Part shown: positions 5,926-8,658 of the stretch, in pieces
How the letters are laid out: each line of letters opens with the position of its first letter
How positions within the stretch are numbered: position 1 is the stretch's first letter
Assembly (NCBI GenBank): GCA_003136335.1
Contig: PLEA01000670.1
Span: 1-8,658, forward strand
DNA from: Acidobacteriaceae bacterium
GTDB taxonomy: Bacteria > Acidobacteriota > Terriglobia > Terriglobales > SbA1
Reading direction: 5' to 3'
Length of the DNA stretch: 8,658 nucleotides
Program-made: the position numbers and the translations under genes
Notes under the pieces: generated by a model
The model's database searches: none
What the model saw: only the letters and a program-made list of their open reading frames with translations
What the model was told of the DNA's origin: nothing

Positions 5926-7272
5926 ATGAAACGCATTCTTTCGCGACGCGCATTCTTGCAGGGGAGTGCAGCGGCCACCGCTGGTGGGCTGCTGGCTTCA
6001 AAGACTGTCCGACTGGAAGCTCAACCGTTCCCGCGAGCCGTGGCGCCGAGCGATCGGGTTCGCTTTGGCATGATCGGAATCGGAATGCAGGGTTCCGGTC
6101 TGCTGACGGACGCTATCACAATACCCGGAGTGGAGTGTGTCGGCGCCGCCGACCTGTATGACGGACGACACACCCTCGCTAAAGAAATCACTGCCAACCC
6201 AAGTCTTCCCACTTCGCGTCATTATCGGGATTTGCTCGATCGCAAGGATATCGACTGCATTGTGGCCGCAGTTCCGGATCACTGGCATCGGCGGGTGGTG
6301 GTCGACGCGTGCAATGCGGGAAAGGATATCTATTGCGAGAAGCCCATGTCCCACAATGTGGCCGACGGATTGGCCATGGTAGAAGCGGCGCAGAAAAATA
6401 ATCGCGTCGTGCAGATTGGCTCGCAGCGCGTCAGTTCCGTGCTTTGCGCCCAGGCGCGTGAACTATATTCGGGTGGAGCGATCGGCGATGTTGAGATGGT
6501 GGAACTCACGCTGGGGCGAAACGATCCCACGGGCGCGTGGGAGTATCCGCCTCCGACCGATCTTTCTCCGGAAACGCTGGACTGGGACACGTGGCTCAAT
6601 GACGCTCCCAAGATTCCGTTCAATAAGCTTCATTTCGCGCGCTGGCGCTGCTGGAGAGCCTACGGCACCGGAGTGGCGGGCGATCTGATGGTGCACCTGG
6701 TCAGCGGCATGCTGGTCACGCTGGGATGGAATGAAGTGCCCAAGTCGGCGACGGCCATGGGCGGAATCTTCCGCTTCAAGGACGGACGCGACATGCCCGA
6801 CCTGCACACCGTGCTGTTCGATTATCACGGAATTCCCGTTTATGTGCGTCTTGGACTTGGAACGGAGACGCCGGAACTGGCGCGGTTTATGGGGCCGAAG
6901 GGACTGCTCGATGCCGGAGAGTTCGAGTTGCGGCACTCTCCGCAGTCCGGCATCGATACCAGTCCCAGCTACTACAGTTCCAGTTTCCCCGCGAAAATGA
7001 GGGAGGCTTATGTGAAGCAGTGGCATGAGGAGCACGATCCGCCGCTCGGCAAAGAACCTATGCAGGACGACACCGTGTATCGCGGACATGACTGGGACGA
7101 TATGACTCCGCACTTGAACGTATTCTTTCAGTCGGTGAAGTCGCGCAAGGCGGTGACGGAGGATGCGGTCTTCGGCAACCATGCTGCTATCGCCTGCCAC
7201 ATGGCAAACGAATCGTATTTCCGCCAGAAGCCCGTGACGTGGGATGAGGCTTCGAAAACCATTAAGTCCTAG
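5926..7272 (+). CDS. Tat-exported Gfo/Idh/MocA family oxidoreductase
   Basis: A 448-residue protein. The N-terminus has a twin-arginine motif, S-R-R-A-F-L-Q (residues 6-12), followed by an alanine/glycine-rich hydrophobic stretch, so it should be exported folded with its cofactor. The Rossmann NAD(P)-binding motif G-I-G-M-Q-G is at 51-56. The E-K-P signature with the family's active-site lysine is at 138-140 (K139), and a D-x-x-x-H motif at D253/H257 fits the usual C-terminal catalytic pair. The family oxidises or reduces sugars and cyclitols with bound NAD(P); here a glycoside 3-dehydrogenase role is inferred from the adjacent DUF1080 gene. GGAGG at 5914-5918 is seven bases from the ATG; the open frame extends back to 5878 without a ribosome site. 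The stop codon TAG (7270-7272) lies in the first bases of the MITE-like element downstream, so the original C-terminus may have been altered by its insertion. No electron acceptor gene is visible nearby. Confidence 0.9.
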   Translation: MKRILSRRAFLQGSAAATAGGLLASKTVRLEAQPFPRAVAPSDRVRFGMIGIGMQGSGLLTDAITIPGVECVGAADLYDGRHTLAKEITANPSLPTSRHYRDLLDRKDIDCIVAAVPDHWHRRVVVDACNAGKDIYCEKPMSHNVADGLAMVEAAQKNNRVVQIGSQRVSSVLCAQARELYSGGAIGDVEMVELTLGRNDPTGAWEYPPPTDLSPETLDWDTWLNDAPKIPFNKLHFARWRCWRAYGTGVAGDLMVHLVSGMLVTLGWNEVPKSATAMGGIFRFKDGRDMPDLHTVLFDYHGIPVYVRLGLGTETPELARFMGPKGLLDAGEFELRHSPQSGIDTSPSYYSSSFPAKMREAYVKQWHEEHDPPLGKEPMQDDTVYRGHDWDDMTPHLNVFFQSVKSRKAVTEDAVFGNHAAIACHMANESYFRQKPVTWDEASKTIKS

Positions 7273-7311
7273 CAGGCTGCTAGAAACTCTGTTTGATGAC
7301 CGAATGCTGCC

Positions 7312-7334
7312 TTGGCGGCTCCGCCGCTGATTTT
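7312..7334 (+). terminator. Possible intrinsic terminator after the oxidoreductase gene
   Basis: A perfect GCGGC (7315-7319)/GCCGC (7323-7327) stem with loop TCC extends outward by two wobble pairs and one A-T pair (7312-7314 with 7328-7330). It is followed at once by TTTT (7331-7334). It begins 40 bases after the stop codon. The stem is short and the T-run modest. Confidence 0.35.
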
Positions 7335-7370
7335 GCGGCACTCACGACGCGACTGGAAGCCGCGCCCTTT

Positions 7371-7424
7371 CAAAACTGAGCCCCGAGCCTAGTTTTTCAA
7401 AACTGAGCCGCAGGCCTAGTTTTT
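7371..7424. repeat. Two tandem 27-bp hairpin units
   Basis: Two adjacent 27-bp copies (7371-7397 and 7398-7424) differ at three central positions. Each starts CAAAACTGAGCC and ends CCTAGTTTTT. Within each unit AAAACT pairs with AGTTTT (7372-7377 with 7391-7396; 7399-7404 with 7418-7423), so each can form a hairpin ending in five Ts on the + strand, with As on the opposite side. They may act as a bidirectional terminator, shielding the serine hydrolase gene from the upstream operon. The second unit merges into the right terminal repeat of the MITE-like element. Confidence 0.7.
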
Positions 7425-7453
7425 CAGCAGCCGCTTGAACCCCGGGAGGAAGC

Positions 7454-8658
7454 ATGCGTCCTAATTTCGCCGGGCTGGACCGGAAGATCATTCCGGTTCT
7501 TCTCGGCTTTCTTGTACTGCAGGTCTGCGGGTTTGCGCAGGATCTGCCCACCGGCAAGCCTGAATCGGTCGGGTTGTCTGCGGAGCGACTGGAACGCATT
7601 GGCACAAGCGTGCAGCGCGATATCGATGACAAGCGCATCGCGGGCGCAGTCACTTTGGTGATCCGGCACGGTCATATCGCCTGGTTCAAGTCGCAGGGCA
7701 TGATGGACCGCGAGGCCGCCAAACCGATGCGGCCGGACGCGATGTTCCGCATCTGCTCCATGACCAAGCCCATTACCAGCGTGGCCGTGATGATGCTTTA
7801 TGAAGAGGGGCGATTCCTGCTCGACGATCCGGTGTCGAAGTACTTGCCCGAATTCAAGAATCCGAAGGTGCTGGTGAAGCCGGCTTCAGGGGAACCGTAT
7901 TCGATTCCAGCCAAGAGTGAAATTACCATTCGCGACCTTCTTCGCCACACCTCGGGGATTACTTACAACTGGAATGGCGACCTCGGCGCCATGTACGAGA
8001 GCGCCGGAGTAGCGAGCGGCCTGCTGCAGTATGACGGAACGATTGCGGACAGCGTGAAGAAACTGGCGGGCGTTCCGCTGCTGTTCCATCCTGGGGATCG
8101 TTTTGAATATAGCTTGAGCGTCGACGTACTGGGCCGACTGGTGGAAGTGGTCTCGGGCAAACCGCTAGACGAATTTTTCCGCTCTCGCATCTTCGAACCG
8201 GTGGGCATGAAGGATACTTATTTTTTTCCGCCCGACAATAAGCTCGACCGTCTCGCCACGGCTTATACGTACTATGCAGATAAGGGGTTGAACCGCTTTC
8301 CGGATACTCCTATTAAGGAAGGGACTTTTGTTTATTCCGCGGACTATCCTTCGCGCGGTCCGAAGAAATTGTTTTCGGGCGGCGCCGGACTGGTTTCCAC
8401 GGCGATGGACTACGCCCGCTTCTGCCAGATGATGCTCGACGGCGGCAAGGTCGGCAACACGCGTCTGCTGAGCCGCAAGAGCGTCGAACTCATGACGCAG
8501 GATCAACTGGGAAAGATCGGTCCCGAGCAGGGCTTCGGCTTAGGCTTCGGGGTGTCCGGCGTCAAGAGTCCCCTCTCAGAACTGGGCTCGCCGGGCGAGT
8601 ACAACTGGGGAGGATTTTTCTACACTGGATTCACGATCGATCCGAAAGAGCAGATGAT
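7454..8658 (+). CDS. Secreted serine hydrolase, beta-lactamase/class C (S12) fold, 3' end missing
   Basis: The frame is open from ATG 7454 to the window edge, showing 401 residues. A signal peptide covers residues 1-28 (hydrophobic core V-L-L-G-F-L-V-L, cleavage after G-F-A before Q29). The catalytic S-x-x-K tetrad is S102-M-T-K105. The second motif, normally Y-x-N, reads Y219-S-L followed by S, in the context F-E-Y-S-L-S-V-D-V-L-G, a variant seen in the esterase/peptidase-like branch of the family. L-L-R-H-T-S-G-I near 161-168 is also typical. In place of the K/H-T-G triad near the C-terminus there is W385-G-G-F-F-Y-T-G. This points to an esterase or D-aminopeptidase-like hydrolase more than a true antibiotic-degrading enzyme; the substrate is unknown. 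GGAGG (7445-7449) lies only four bases before the ATG, and no other Met precedes residue 80. A short C-terminal part is expected beyond the window. Confidence 0.88.
   Translation, partial: MRPNFAGLDRKIIPVLLGFLVLQVCGFAQDLPTGKPESVGLSAERLERIGTSVQRDIDDKRIAGAVTLVIRHGHIAWFKSQGMMDREAAKPMRPDAMFRICSMTKPITSVAVMMLYEEGRFLLDDPVSKYLPEFKNPKVLVKPASGEPYSIPAKSEITIRDLLRHTSGITYNWNGDLGAMYESAGVASGLLQYDGTIADSVKKLAGVPLLFHPGDRFEYSLSVDVLGRLVEVVSGKPLDEFFRSRIFEPVGMKDTYFFPPDNKLDRLATAYTYYADKGLNRFPDTPIKEGTFVYSADYPSRGPKKLFSGGAGLVSTAMDYARFCQMMLDGGKVGNTRLLSRKSVELMTQDQLGKIGPEQGFGLGFGVSGVKSPLSELGSPGEYNWGGFFYTGFTIDPKEQM

Larger units (their letters stand above)
7270..7437. mobile_element. MITE-like element or insertion-sequence remnant
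   Basis: The left end carries GGCTGCTAGAAACT (7275-7288). The right end, read on the other strand, carries GGCTGCTGAAAAACT (7418-7432), giving imperfect terminal inverted repeats of about 15 bases that start with the same seven bases. About 165 bases lie between the outer ends, with no open frame for a transposase. The interior holds a terminator-like hairpin and two tandem 27-bp units. Ends of this type occur on small non-autonomous elements and on some insertion sequences, but I cannot name the family. No clear target-site duplication was found. Confidence 0.45.

Noticed and set aside
6463..7341. 292-residue open frame on the - strand
   Set aside because: It is antisense to the oxidoreductase, which has clear family motifs along its whole length. 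The reverse frame has low-complexity composition and no domain.

Overview
The window looks like a piece of chromosome from a soil-type Acidobacteriota (Terriglobia/Koribacter-like), with moderate confidence. The reasons are the moderately high GC content, a very large Asp-box/VPS10 sortilin-like exported protein, a LolA-like exported protein of a type common in that phylum, a DUF1080 plus Tat-exported Gfo/Idh/MocA pair, a secreted beta-lactamase-fold serine hydrolase, and short GC-rich palindromic intergenic repeats. Six genes are supported, all on the + strand. Each begins with an export signal (five Sec-type, one Tat-type) and a recognisable Shine-Dalgarno sequence. No tRNA, rRNA, CRISPR array, transposase or phage gene is visible.

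Layout. 1-170: leader with a first palindromic repeat (12-30). 171-554: small exported Cys-containing protein. 555-818: intergenic region with a second repeat copy (669-687) and a good sigma70-like promoter overlapped by a small palindrome. 819-1580: exported LolA-like protein. 1581-1657: third repeat copy. 1658-4873: 1071-residue protein with eleven Asp-box (BNR) motifs and a C-terminal helical extension. 4874-5184: gene-free region with a compound inverted-repeat element (4960-5026) and a promoter whose -10 lies inside an inverted repeat. 5185-5877 and 5926-7272: a two-gene operon of a DUF1080 (3-keto-disaccharide hydrolase family) protein and a Tat-exported Gfo/Idh/MocA oxidoreductase. 7270-7437: a MITE-like segment with imperfect terminal inverted repeats and two tandem 27-bp hairpin units; its left end supplies the stop codon of the oxidoreductase gene. 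7454 to the window end: secreted serine hydrolase, cut off by the window edge.

How the genes may work together. The most coherent unit is the DUF1080-oxidoreductase operon. Known members of these two families cooperate in oxidative glycoside cleavage: the dehydrogenase oxidises the sugar at C3 and the DUF1080 protein cleaves the 3-keto-glycoside. Here both proteins carry export signals, so the chemistry would take place outside the cytoplasm. The Asp-box protein may handle glycans or proteins at the cell surface, but its substrate cannot be told from sequence. The first two genes and the serine hydrolase have no visible functional tie to the operon beyond proximity and shared export. Nothing here proves a wholly new system. 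The points most worth a second look are the exported oxidative-glycosidase pair, the repeat families and the MITE-like element at 7270-7437.
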